In this document: piece after piece, positions 1-6,521 of the stretch
Numbering within the stretch: position 1 is the stretch's first letter
How the letters are laid out: each line of letters opens with the position of its first letter
Assembly (NCBI GenBank): GCA_019454625.1
Contig: JACFNY010000073.1
Span: 1 to 6,521 of the forward strand
Length of the DNA stretch: 6,521 nt
Direction: 5' to 3'
Source: Sphingomonadaceae bacterium
Lineage (GTDB): Bacteria > Pseudomonadota > Alphaproteobacteria > Sphingomonadales > Sphingomonadaceae
Program-made: the position numbers and the translations under genes
Notes under the pieces: model-generated
Seen by the model: only the letters and a program-made list of their open reading frames with translations
Told to the model about the DNA's origin: nothing
Databases searched by the model: none

Positions 1-492
1 GGCGATGGTCTTGTTTGGCAGGCCCCTCGCAAGGCCGTCCAGCACGTCGCGCTCGCGCGGCGTCAGCCGGGCGATGGCCAGCGCGGCTTCCTCGGCGGAG
101 CTGGCCTTGCGGTCCCTGTCCTCGAGGCGGGTGAACGCCGATCCCACGGCCTCCAGGAGGTGGGCACGCTCGAACGGCTTCTCGATGAAATCGACGGCGC
201 CAGCCTTCATCACCTTGACCGCGAGACTGACGTCGGCATGGCCGGTCAGCACCACGACGGGCATCGCGATGCCCTGATCGCTCAGGGCTTTTTGCACCGC
301 CAGACCGTCCATTTCCGGCATCCTGACATCGAGCAGGATGCAGCCCTCGGCTGCGTGGCGCGCGGCCTTGAGGAAATCGACGCCCGAAGCCCAGGCCTCG
401 ACCGCGTAGCCCGTGCTTTTCAGCAGGAAGCTCGCCGAACGGCGGATCGCCTCTTCATCGTCGATGATGTGGACCGTTCGCTTATCCGCCAT
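1..492 (-). CDS. fixJ: FixJ-type response regulator, C-terminus cut off by the left edge
   Basis: This is the transcriptional response regulator that receives phosphate from FixL. Only the first 164 residues are present; reading from the ATG at 490-492 leaves the gene open at base 1. Visible: an N-terminal receiver domain (about residues 5-118) with the acidic pair D11/D12, phospho-acceptor D55 in LLDVRMPEMDG, conserved T83 and K105 (EKPF). A linker follows, then the start of a LuxR-type helix-turn-helix (LTPRERDVL, residues 143-151; GLPNKTIA, 157-164), which is the typical FixJ wording. The family is about 200 residues long, so roughly 40 residues are missing. The start is well supported by a GGAGG about 6 bases upstream. 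The gene overlaps the end of fixL by 11 bases, implying translational coupling. Known role: phosphorylated FixJ activates fixK and other microoxic genes. Which genes it controls here is not visible. Confidence 0.93.
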   Translation of the reverse strand, partial: MADKRTVHIIDDEEAIRRSASFLLKSTGYAVEAWASGVDFLKAARHAAEGCILLDVRMPEMDGLAVQKALSDQGIAMPVVVLTGHADVSLAVKVMKAGAVDFIEKPFERAHLLEAVGSAFTRLEDRDRKASSAEEAALAIARLTPRERDVLDGLARGLPNKTIA

Positions 493-2377
493 CGCGCACC
501 TCCGCGGCCGCCTGTCTCAACGTGAAATGAAAATGCGTTCCTTCACCGGAACCGGAATCGGCCCAGATCTTGCCGCCATGCGCTTCGATGATGGTCCTGC
601 AGATCGAAAGGCCGAGGCCCATGCCGTCGCGCTTCGTGCTGCGAAAGGCCTGGAAAAGCTGGCTCGAGATTTTCGGCGCCAGGCCGGAACCCGTATCGGA
701 AACCGTGACGCGGATCATGCCGGGCGTCGTATCGGGCGCGGTCGAGATCGTCAGGACACGCGCTCGGCTTTCCGTCATGGCCTCGGCGGCATTGCGGATC
801 AGGTTGACCAGCACCTGCTCGATCTGGACACGGTCGGCCAGAACCGGCGTCGCGCCGGGGTCGACCCGCAGGACGGTTGCGATGCCGCTTTCGCGCAGAC
901 CCACGAAGCCGAGCGAGGAAGCATCCTCGATGAGCGCCGGGAGGTCCTCGACCCGGGTCTGCACCTCGCCCCGGGCGACGAAGTCGCGCAGGTGGCGCAC
1001 GATGTGGCCGGCCCGCAGCGATTCCGACGCGGCATCCGCCAAGGCTTCCCGCACCAGCACGAGCGTTTCGGCGGTCGGGGCGTCGAGCAGCGCGTGCGCC
1101 GTCTCGACGTAGTTGACGACCGCCGTGATCGGTTGGTTGAGTTCGTGCGCGAGTGTCGATGCCATGGCGCCCATCGCGCTCACGCGCGAGACATGGACGA
1201 GTTCGGACTGGAGTTCCTTCACCCTCGCCGCGGTCGCCTCCCGTTCGGTGAGGTCGCGCATGAAGCCCGTGAACATCCGCCTGCCGCCGCCCGTCGCCTC
1301 GCTGATCGAAAGCTCGTGGGGGACGAGCGACCCGTCCTTGCGGCGTCCCATCACCCGCCGCGTGGTGCCGATGATCCGGCGTTCTCCCGTCTCGATATAA
1401 TGGGCGAGATAGCCGTCATGCCGCTCGCGGTCCGGCGACGGCATCAGCATGGACACGTTCCTGCCCAGCACCTCCGCTTCGCCGTAGCCGAACATCCGCT
1501 GGGCGGCGTTGCTGAACGAAAGCACGGTGCCCTCGTCGTCGATCACCACCATGGCGTCCGGAACGCTCGCAAGGATCGAATTGAGCTGCGCCTCGCGGGT
1601 CGCGATCGCGCGTTCGGCCGCTTTCTGGTCCGTGATGTCGCGGACGACCCGTCCGTAACCCCGCAGCCTGCCGTCTTCGTGGTGGAGCGGCGTGATGGTC
1701 ACATCCGCGAAGAACTCCGATCCGTCCTTGCGGACCCGCCAGCCTTCGTCCTGAAATCTGCCCTCGGCCCGAGCCTGATCGAGATCGGCAGCGGGTTTCC
1801 CGATGGCCACTTCCTCCGCGGGGTAGAACACCGCGGTCGGCTTCCCGAGGATATCCTCCTCGCTCCACCCGGTGATGCGTTCGGCCCCCTTGTTCCAGAT
1901 CGCGACGCGGCCGTCCGGGTCCAGCATGTAGATGGCATAGTTGGTTGCGCTGTCGATGAGCAGGCCGAGCTCTTCCGCGAGCACCGCGGCCCGGCGCAGG
2001 CTTCTGTCGGCGTCGGCCTCGTGCACGTGCGCGCTTTTCCGCCAGTGCGACAGGCGCCCTGTCAGCAGGATGACACCCGTGGAAATGATCGCGAACCCGA
2101 TTGCGTGCACCAGATGGTCGGCGTCGCGAAACGGTCTGCCGACAAGCAGGAGCCCGACCAGCACCGACAGGACCGCGGCGAGGATTGCGGCCCGGACGCC
2201 TCCCGTCGCCGCGGAGGCGAGGACTGCGACCGTCAGCAGCAGCCATGTCGGGCGGTCCGCGAGGTACGGCTCTAGGAGCGCCGCGCCGAGCGTGGCCAGT
2301 GCAACGAAAACGGGCGTACCCCACCAGACGGACAGCGCATTTCGCGGACGGTCTGATCTGGCATCGTTGTTCTGCAT
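482..2377 (-). CDS. fixL: FixL-type membrane oxygen-sensing histidine kinase with a heme PAS domain
   Basis: This sensor kinase is predicted to lie in the inner membrane and to phosphorylate FixJ when O2 is low. It is 631 residues from the ATG at 2375-2377. Domains: four hydrophobic helices (about residues 19-40, 44-60, 61-80, 88-109); a first PAS (about 136-249); a second PAS (about 261-381); HisKA with phospho-acceptor H411 in TLAHELNQP; and a HATPase with N-box N529, G1 DTGSGL (561-566) and G2 GMGLGLSI (585-592). The second PAS matches the FixL heme domain. Aligned by eye from memory to Bradyrhizobium FixL, H320 (in RERHDGYLAHY) takes the place of the heme ligand His200, and R340 the place of Arg220. 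The Arg206 position is His326 and the His214 position is Arg334. The stop overlaps the fixJ start. A TTG 27 bases upstream is in frame but lacks a ribosome site, so the ATG is preferred. I am confident of FixL; O2 sensing by this copy is inferred. Confidence 0.93.
   Translation of the reverse strand: MQNNDARSDRPRNALSVWWGTPVFVALATLGAALLEPYLADRPTWLLLTVAVLASAATGGVRAAILAAVLSVLVGLLLVGRPFRDADHLVHAIGFAIISTGVILLTGRLSHWRKSAHVHEADADRSLRRAAVLAEELGLLIDSATNYAIYMLDPDGRVAIWNKGAERITGWSEEDILGKPTAVFYPAEEVAIGKPAADLDQARAEGRFQDEGWRVRKDGSEFFADVTITPLHHEDGRLRGYGRVVRDITDQKAAERAIATREAQLNSILASVPDAMVVIDDEGTVLSFSNAAQRMFGYGEAEVLGRNVSMLMPSPDRERHDGYLAHYIETGERRIIGTTRRVMGRRKDGSLVPHELSISEATGGGRRMFTGFMRDLTEREATAARVKELQSELVHVSRVSAMGAMASTLAHELNQPITAVVNYVETAHALLDAPTAETLVLVREALADAASESLRAGHIVRHLRDFVARGEVQTRVEDLPALIEDASSLGFVGLRESGIATVLRVDPGATPVLADRVQIEQVLVNLIRNAAEAMTESRARVLTISTAPDTTPGMIRVTVSDTGSGLAPKISSQLFQAFRSTKRDGMGLGLSICRTIIEAHGGKIWADSGSGEGTHFHFTLRQAAAEVRDGG
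499..503 (-). promoter_or_regulatory. Ribosome binding site of fixJ inside the fixL coding end
   Basis: GGAGG on the minus strand lies 6 bases before the fixJ ATG, within the last codons of fixL. It fixes the fixJ start and fits coupled translation of the sensor and regulator. Confidence 0.75.
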
Positions 2378-2488
2378 AGGGGCGTCCTGACGCGCGCGGC
2401 GCAATACGCGGCATGTTCCGGATCAAGCCTAAGCACCGGCGCTACCGACACAAGTCCCTAATGCTGCCCACCCGGCCACAGGTCAGGG
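2378..2488. promoter_or_regulatory. Divergent intergenic region between fixL and nfeD
   Basis: These 111 bases must hold the promoters for the leftward fixLJ operon and probably for the rightward nfeD-slipin operon, because the two sets diverge from here. I see no clear sigma-70 pair with good spacing on either strand. At 2413-2426 there is a degenerate FNR/FixK-like palindrome: ATGTT, four bases, ATCAA, agreeing with 8 of 10 positions of TTGAT-N4-ATCAA. It lies about 42 bases from the fixL ATG. This is a weak match and is given only as a candidate. No hairpin terminator is evident. Confidence 0.4.
2385..2388 (-). promoter_or_regulatory. Ribosome binding site that decides the fixL start
   Basis: On the minus strand AGGA sits 7 bases ahead of the ATG at 2375-2377. 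The longer in-frame start (TTG at 2402-2404) has no comparable sequence before it, so the 631-residue form is chosen over the 640-residue one. Confidence 0.7.
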
Positions 2489-3964
2489 ATGATACGTAAT
2501 GCCCGGTGCCTGCTTTCCGGCGTAACAAGTCGTTCTGGAAGAAGGAGATGCAGCATCGCGCGTACCGGCTCAGCCTTCTGCCCGCGGCGGGTGCTGGCGC
2601 TGTTCGCCCTGCTGTTCGGCGCGCTGGCGCTGTGGACGCCGCCGGGCGCCGCGCAGGCCGGACGCACGGCGCCGGTGCTCCTCATCGACGGCGCCATCGG
2701 TCCGGCGACATCGGACTATGTCGTTGGCGGCCTCGAACGCGCCGCCGAGGAGAACGCCCCGCTCGTCGTCATCCGGATGGACACGCCCGGCGGCCTCGAC
2801 AGCGCGATGCGGGGCATCATCCGGGCGATCCTGCGTTCGCCCGTGCCGGTCGTCACCTACGTGAGCCCCAGCGGCGCGCGGGCGGCGAGCGCGGGGACCT
2901 ATATCCTCTACGCCAGCCACGTCGCCGCGATGACGCCCGGCACCAACCTCGGCGCGGCGACGCCGGTGCAGATCGGCGGCGGCAATCCGTTCGCGCCGCC
3001 GCAGCAGGAAAAGGACAAGGACGGCAAGGACGGGACCGCGCCCGCCGCCGGCGCCGCCGAGGCGAAGGCGATCAACGACGCCGTCGCCTATATCCGCTCG
3101 CTCGCCGAGCTCAGGGGCCGCGACGCCGACTGGGCGGAAGCCGCGGTACGGACGGCGGCCAGCCTTTCCGCGAGCGCGGCGCTCGAACGGAACGTGATCG
3201 ACCTCGTTGCCCGCGACACCGACGATCTGCTTGAACAGCTCCACGGCCGCACGGTCGTCGCCGGCGGCAAGGAAATCACGCTCGACACCCGCAATCTCGT
3301 CCTCGCCGAGGTCGCGCCGGACTGGCGTGCCCGCTTCCTCGGCACCATCACCGATCCCAACGTCGCGCTCATCCTGATGATGATCGGCGTCTACGGGCTG
3401 CTGTTCGAGTTCATGAATCCGGGGGCGCTCTATCCGGGCACCATCGGGGCGATCTGCCTGCTGACCGGTCTTTACGCGTTCGCGGTGCTGCCGGTGAACT
3501 ATGCCGGGCTCGCGCTCATCCTGCTCGGCATCGCGCTGATGGCCGCCGAGGCGTTCTCGCCGTCGTTCGGGATTCTGGGCATCGGCGGCTTCGTCGCCTT
3601 CGTCCTCGGCGCGGCGATCCTGATCGACACCGACGTGCCGCAGTTCCGGATCGCGTGGCCGGTGCTCGGCGCCGTCGCGCTCGCGAGCCTCGCCATGACG
3701 GTCGTGATCGCCCGGCTCGCGCTCGTCTCGCACCGACGGAAGGTGGTAAGCGGCCGCGAGGAGATGGTCGGAGCCGAGGGCACGGTGCTCGGCTGGAAGG
3801 ACGGCGCGGGCCACGTCTTCGTGCACAGCGAACGCTGGCGGGCGCGGGGACCGGGCGGTCTCGCCGCCGGTGCGGCGGTGCGGGTCACGGCCCTCGACGG
3901 CCTGACGCTGGCGGTGGAACCCATCGACATGGACGCGGCAGCACCTCCCGCCGCCGCGCGGTAG
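2489..3964 (+). CDS. nfeD: Long-form NfeD membrane serine protease (ClpP-class plus NfeD C-terminal domain)
   Basis: Predicted membrane-bound protease of the NfeD1b group, partner of the slipin encoded next. It is 491 residues from the ATG at 2489. Parts in order: a long Arg-rich N-terminus; a signal peptide with hydrophobic core at about residues 35-49, ending in GAAQA near 57; a ClpP-class domain (about 60-250) with DTPGG at 98-102; the nucleophile S134 in [10 protein letters not shown]; and K193 in [17 protein letters not shown]134 and K193 align by eye with the Ser97-Lys138 dyad of Pyrococcus PH1510. Between them is a Pro/Lys/Ala-rich linker (about 167-192). Then come four to six membrane segments between about 289 and 413, and a soluble OB-fold NfeD domain (about 424-480). 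The start is doubtful: a strong AAGGAG at 2542-2547 lies well inside the frame, and the mature signal peptide would begin near 2555. The ATG at 2489 has only a weak AGG ahead of it. Family assignment is firm; the first 20 or so residues are not. Confidence 0.92.
   Translation: MIRNARCLLSGVTSRSGRRRCSIARTGSAFCPRRVLALFALLFGALALWTPPGAAQAGRTAPVLLIDGAIGPATSDYVVGGLERAAEENAPLVVIRMDTPGGLDSAMRGIIRAILRSPVPVVTYVSPSGARAASAGTYILYASHVAAMTPGTNLGAATPVQIGGGNPFAPPQQEKDKDGKDGTAPAAGAAEAKAINDAVAYIRSLAELRGRDADWAEAAVRTAASLSASAALERNVIDLVARDTDDLLEQLHGRTVVAGGKEITLDTRNLVLAEVAPDWRARFLGTITDPNVALILMMIGVYGLLFEFMNPGALYPGTIGAICLLTGLYAFAVLPVNYAGLALILLGIALMAAEAFSPSFGILGIGGFVAFVLGAAILIDTDVPQFRIAWPVLGAVALASLAMTVVIARLALVSHRRKVVSGREEMVGAEGTVLGWKDGAGHVFVHSERWRARGPGGLAAGAAVRVTALDGLTLAVEPIDMDAAAPPAAAR
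2542..2547 (+). promoter_or_regulatory. Strong Shine-Dalgarno inside the annotated 5' end of nfeD
   Basis: AAGGAG (in GAAGAAGGAG) is the best ribosome site in this area. The ATG directly abutting it at 2548 is out of frame and too close. Seven bases downstream, in the nfeD frame, stands ATC (2555-2557). Beginning there would give a compact signal peptide: short Arg-containing n-region, hydrophobic core, AAQA cleavage site. No ATG, GTG or TTG in the nfeD frame lies at normal distance; the next one is GTG at 2591, which would remove the positive n-region. So either ATC is used, the upstream ATG is used and the site is chance, or there is a sequence error. Confidence 0.45.
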
Positions 3965-3980
3965 TTCCAGGAGAACGGAA

Positions 3981-4751
3981 ATGGATATGTTCGGCACGCT
4001 GGCGTTTTACTTCCCCATCGCGATCATCGCGCTGCTGTTCCTGACGGCGGCGATCAAGATCCTGCGCGAGTACGAGCGGGGCGTGGTGTTCACGCTCGGC
4101 CGCTTCACCGGCGTCAAGGGGCCGGGACTCATCATCCTCATTCCCTATGTGCAGCAGATGGTCCGCATGGACCTGCGCACCGTGGTCCTCGACGTGCCGA
4201 CGCAGGACGTGATCTCGCGCGACAACGTCTCGGTGCGCGTCAGCGCCGTCATCTACTTCCGGGTGATCGACCCCGAACGCGCGACCATCCAGGTCGAGAA
4301 CTTCATGCAGGCGACCAGCGAGCTTGCCCAGACGACGCTGCGCTCGGTGCTCGGCAAGCACGAGCTGGACGAGATGCTGGCGGAGCGGGACAAGCTGAAC
4401 GCCGACCTTCAGGAGCTGCTGGATGTGCAGACCGACAGATGGGGCGTCAAGGTGACGAATGTCGAGATCAAGCACGTCGACATCGACGAATCGATGGTCC
4501 GCGCCATCGCGCGCCAGGCGGAGGCCGAACGCGAAAGGCGTGCCAAGATCATCAACGCCGAGGGCGAGCAGCAGGCCGCGCAGAAGCTGCTGGAGGCGGC
4601 CGAGATCCTCGGCCAGCGTCCCGAGGCGATGCAGCTCCGCTACCTTTCTACGCTGAACGTGATCGCGAACGAACGCAGCTCGACGATCGTGTTCCCGTTC
4701 CCGATGGACTTCAAGGACTTCCTGAACGCCGTGCCGCGCGGCGGGGAATAA
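3981..4751 (+). CDS. Slipin, stomatin-like SPFH membrane protein
   Basis: A 256-residue slipin of the SPFH/band 7 family, expected to oligomerise at the inner membrane and to organise membrane domains. It has one N-terminal membrane segment (about residues 7-25), then the [13 protein letters not shown] start of the SPFH domain, [11 protein letters not shown] (47-57), [16 protein letters not shown] (70-85) and [20 protein letters not shown] (114-133). An Ala/Glu/Arg-rich helical stretch (about 176-212) should form coiled coil. A short hydrophobic tail TIVFPFPM (235-242) falls where the archaeal homologue PH1511 is cut by its NfeD protease. The start follows an AGGAG at 7 bases. The gene begins 16 bases after nfeD, the usual operon pairing for this family. 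Whether the local NfeD cuts this protein is inference from the archaeal pair. Confidence 0.95.
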   Translation: MDMFGTLAFYFPIAIIALLFLTAAIKILREYERGVVFTLGRFTGVKGPGLIILIPYVQQMVRMDLRTVVLDVPTQDVISRDNVSVRVSAVIYFRVIDPERATIQVENFMQATSELAQTTLRSVLGKHELDEMLAERDKLNADLQELLDVQTDRWGVKVTNVEIKHVDIDESMVRAIARQAEAERERRAKIINAEGEQQAAQKLLEAAEILGQRPEAMQLRYLSTLNVIANERSSTIVFPFPMDFKDFLNAVPRGGE

Positions 4752-4807
4752 GGCCCGTCGGCGATCATCCCGCCCGCGACGGCGCTATGGACGGTCCGGC
4801 CGCGCTG

Positions 4808-4828
4808 CGGCAGACATCCTGTCTGCCG
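4808..4828 (+). terminator. Perfect 9-bp hairpin after the slipin gene, possible terminator or RNA stabiliser
   Basis: CGGCAGACA, loop TCC, TGTCTGCCG form a 9-bp stem without mismatch, with two further possible G-T pairs at the base. It begins 56 bases after the slipin stop and lies before the ABC gene. The bases that follow (TGAAAGGGAAC) contain no T run, so a classic intrinsic terminator is not certain. It may instead end decay of the nfeD-slipin message, or weaken read-through into the transporter genes. Confidence 0.5.
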
Positions 4829-4844
4829 TGAAAGGGAACTGGTC

Positions 4845-4889
4845 ATGACCGCGCAAGCCGCCGACGAACATGCCGCGATGGGCGGCTAG
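4845..4889 (+). CDS. Possible 14-residue ORF just before the ABC ATPase gene
   Basis: ATG at 4845 opens a short frame, MTAQAADEHAAMGG, ending in TAG at 4887-4889. AGGGA at 4833-4837 lies 7 bases before the ATG, so translation is plausible. The stop overlaps the likely ribosome site (AGGGA, 4888-4892) of the ABC ATPase gene, whose GTG is at 4899, so it could act as a leader that couples translation. The peptide resembles nothing I recognise and has no domain, so it may equally be chance. Short GC-rich gaps easily give such frames. Confidence 0.25.
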   Translation: MTAQAADEHAAMGG

Positions 4890-4898
4890 GGATCGCCC

Positions 4899-5621
4899 GT
4901 GACGAAGGGGGAGGCCGGCAGGCGTGTCTATCGGGTCGAGGGCCTGACCAAGACGTATGGCAGCGGGCCGAACATGGTCCATGCGCTGCGCGGTGTCGAT
5001 CTGGAGGTCCGTGCGGGCGCGATGCTGGTGCTGCTGGGGCCGTCCGGCTCGGGCAAGTCCACGCTGCTCAACATATTGGGCGGGCTCGACCGGGCGAGCG
5101 AAGGCCATGTCTGGTTCCACGAGCGCGACCTGACGGCCTGCGACGAGGACGCGCTCACCGAATACAGGCGCACGAGCGTCGGCTTCGTCTTCCAGTTCTA
5201 CAATCTGATCGCCTCGCTCACGGCGCGCGAGAACGTCTCGCTCATCACGGAGATCGCCGAAGACCCGATGGACCCGGCCGAGGCGCTGGGGCTGGTCGGG
5301 CTGGAAGCGCGGCTCGACCACTTCCCTGCCCAGCTTTCGGGCGGCGAGCAGCAGCGCGTCGCCATCGCCCGCGCCATCGCCAAGCGGCCCGAGGTGCTGC
5401 TGTGCGACGAGCCGACCGGCGCGCTCGACAGTGCGACGGGCGTGCGCGTGCTGAGCGCGATCGACACGATCAACCGCGAGCTCGGCACCACCACGTTCGT
5501 CATCACGCACAACGCGGTGATCGCCGACATGGCGGACGAGGTGCTGCTGTTCGGCGACGGCCGGATCGTCGGCCATCACCGCAATGAAACCCGCAAGCCG
5601 CCATCGGAGCTGAGCTGGTGA
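4899..5621 (+). CDS. ABC exporter ATP-binding protein, MacB/LolD/FtsE-like class
   Basis: A 240-residue ATPase subunit that powers a two-gene transporter with the FtsX-like permease that follows. Motifs: Walker [10 protein letters not shown] (residues 47-55, K53); Q-loop Q99 in [18 protein letters not shown]; signature LSGGE (146-150); Walker B LLCDEP (167-172, catalytic E171); D-loop ALDS; H-loop H204. The FYNLI Q-loop wording and the whole length fit the MacB/LolD/YbbA group that works with FtsX-fold permeases in a mechanotransmission manner, rather than nutrient importers. It starts with GTG, preceded by AGGGA at 6 bases. The last four bases, GTGA, overlap the permease start. It lies 147 bases past the slipin stop, beyond a hairpin, so it may be a separate transcription unit. 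The substrate cannot be told; LolD is less likely because the partner permease is not the LolC/E type. Confidence 0.93.
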   Translation: MTKGEAGRRVYRVEGLTKTYGSGPNMVHALRGVDLEVRAGAMLVLLGPSGSGKSTLLNILGGLDRASEGHVWFHERDLTACDEDALTEYRRTSVGFVFQFYNLIASLTARENVSLITEIAEDPMDPAEALGLVGLEARLDHFPAQLSGGEQQRVAIARAIAKRPEVLLCDEPTGALDSATGVRVLSAIDTINRELGTTTFVITHNAVIADMADEVLLFGDGRIVGHHRNETRKPPSELSW

Positions 5622-6521
5622 TCGCCCTCCGCTCGCCCCTCACTGTCAAGCTGCTGCGCGACCTGTGGCGGCTGCGCGCCCAGTCGGCGGCGATCGCGCT
5701 GGTGATCGCGGCGGGCGTCGGCATGGTGGTGATGTCGTTCGGCATGATCCGTTCGCTGGAAGCGACGCGGGCGGCCTACTACGACCAGTATCGCGTCGCC
5801 GACGTCTTCGCGCCCGTCCGCCGCGCGCCGGACACGGTGATGCGCGAGGTCGCCGCGCTGCCCGGCGTCGCGGTGGCGGAAAGCCGCATCAGCACCGGCG
5901 CGGTGCTCGACATCGCCGGCATCGCCGAGCCGGTCTCCGCGCGCGTCCATTCGCTGCCGCCGGACGGCCGCCCGGCGCTCAACCGGCTGGTCATACGTTC
6001 TGGCCGGCTGCCCGATTCCCATGCGGTGGGCGAAGTGGTGGCGAGCGAGGCGTTCGCCGCCGCGGCACGGCTTCAACCGGGGGATCGGTTCAACGCACTT
6101 CTTTACGGCAAGCAGGTCGAGCTGCGGCTGGTCGGCACGGCGCTCTCGCCCGAACACGTCTATGCGGTCGCGCCCGGCCAGATCTTTCCGGACAACCGGC
6201 GCTACGGCATCCTGTGGATGGGCCGCGAGCCGCTTGCCGCGTCGCTCGACATGGTCGAGGCTTTCAACGAGGCGACCGTGCGGCTCGCGCCGGGCGCGCG
6301 GGGCGAGGAGGTGATCCGCCGGCTCGACACGCTGCTTGCGCCCTACGGCGGAACCGGCGCCTATGGCCGCGAGCAGCAGATCTCGGATCGCTTCCTCTCC
6401 GAAGAGATCAACCAGCTCGGCACCACGGTCGAGATCCTGCCGCCCATCTTTCTCGGTGTTGCCGCTTTCCTGCTCAACATCGTGCTCGGCCGGCTGGTCG
6501 ACACCGAACGCGAGGTGATCG
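5618..6521 (+). CDS. FtsX-like ABC transporter permease, C-terminus cut off by the right edge
   Basis: The membrane partner of the preceding ATPase; 301 codons are present and no stop is reached. It opens with GTG inside the GTGA overlap, so the two proteins are translationally coupled. Visible: a basic amphipathic start with [12 protein letters not shown] (residues 11-22), a first membrane helix (about 23-44), a large periplasmic domain of the MacB_PCD kind (about 50-265), with [11 protein letters not shown] at 61-71 and RLQPGDRF at 151-158, and a second membrane helix (about 272-293) ending in VDTEREVI. That last motif usually lies at the cytoplasmic edge of the FtsX domain (ERxxEI-like). 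Relatives of this wording are typically near 780 residues, with two FtsX domains, and are often followed by an HlyD-type adaptor. That is from family knowledge, since the rest is outside the window. Substrate unknown. Confidence 0.9.
   Translation, partial: MIALRSPLTVKLLRDLWRLRAQSAAIALVIAAGVGMVVMSFGMIRSLEATRAAYYDQYRVADVFAPVRRAPDTVMREVAALPGVAVAESRISTGAVLDIAGIAEPVSARVHSLPPDGRPALNRLVIRSGRLPDSHAVGEVVASEAFAAAARLQPGDRFNALLYGKQVELRLVGTALSPEHVYAVAPGQIFPDNRRYGILWMGREPLAASLDMVEAFNEATVRLAPGARGEEVIRRLDTLLAPYGGTGAYGREQQISDRFLSEEINQLGTTVEILPPIFLGVAAFLLNIVLGRLVDTEREVI

Noticed and set aside
413..2275. 620-codon open frame on the plus strand opposite fixL
   Set aside because: It lies exactly antisense to a fully motif-supported kinase. 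The translation is Arg/His/Asp-rich with no domain, as expected when a GC-rich gene is read backwards. No ribosome site supports its start.
2548..2550. ATG directly after AAGGAG as the nfeD start
   Set aside because: It is out of the nfeD frame and has no spacer from the ribosome site. Its reading frame runs to an Arg-rich shadow product.
3095..3100. Idea that the NfeD catalytic Lys is replaced by Arg (AYIRSLA)
   Set aside because: The Arg in this motif aligns with a different archaeal Lys. The dyad Lys aligns with K193, ten residues earlier, so the protease appears intact.
2570..3997. 475-codon open frame on the minus strand opposite nfeD
   Set aside because: It is the same kind of shadow: Arg/Asp/Glu-rich composition, no recognisable fold, complete overlap with a well-supported membrane protease gene.
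3885..4475. 196-codon open frame on the minus strand opposite slipin
   Set aside because: It is His/Asp/Arg-rich, has no motif, and straddles the nfeD-slipin junction, which is explained by the plus-strand operon.
4787..4831. Short ORF MDGPAALRQTSCLP ending in the hairpin
   Set aside because: No ribosome site lies before the ATG, and its end simply runs through the inverted repeat. It looks like chance.
4785..5579. 264-codon open frame on the minus strand opposite the ABC ATPase
   Set aside because: It is antisense to all the ATPase motifs and has a composition typical of reversed GC-rich coding sequence.
1..6521. CRISPR arrays, insertion sequences, tRNA or rRNA genes, attachment sites
   Set aside because: I saw no direct repeat array, transposase, terminal inverted repeats or RNA gene signatures. 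The window is ordinary chromosomal coding sequence.

Overview
The window is compact, GC-rich DNA with almost no free intergenic space. Its strong bias toward G/C at third codon positions leaves long shadow frames opposite the real genes. A heme-type FixL with FixJ, together with a full-length NfeD/slipin pair, suggests an alphaproteobacterium. I cannot name the genus from sequence alone.

Layout. On the minus strand, from about 2377 down to the left edge, lies a fixL-fixJ two-component operon; fixJ runs off the window. A 111-base divergent intergenic region (2378-2488) separates it from a plus-strand series. That series begins with a long-form NfeD membrane serine protease (2489-3964), followed 16 bases later by a slipin/stomatin-type SPFH protein (3981-4751). 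A 147-base gap then holds a perfect 9-bp hairpin and a possible 14-codon ORF. After it come an ABC exporter ATPase of the MacB/LolD type (4899-5621) and an overlapping FtsX-type permease (from 5618) that is cut by the right edge.

How the genes work together. FixL is predicted to sense O2 through a heme-bearing second PAS domain and to phosphorylate FixJ, which would activate a low-oxygen regulon. No target operon (fixK, ccoNOQP) lies in the window. NfeD and slipin are a well-known conserved pair: NfeD is a membrane-anchored Ser-Lys protease, and in archaea it cuts the hydrophobic C-terminal tail of its partner. The protease dyad and a matching tail are both visible here. The ATPase and permease form one translationally coupled export unit, whose substrate cannot be told from the sequence. 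An adaptor (HlyD-like) gene would be expected just past the right edge, but that is inference.

I do not see convincing evidence of a wholly new system. The points most worth a second look are: the nfeD translation start, where a strong Shine-Dalgarno sequence faces an in-frame AUC rather than a normal start codon; heme-pocket substitutions in FixL; and the hairpin plus tiny ORF ahead of the ABC genes.
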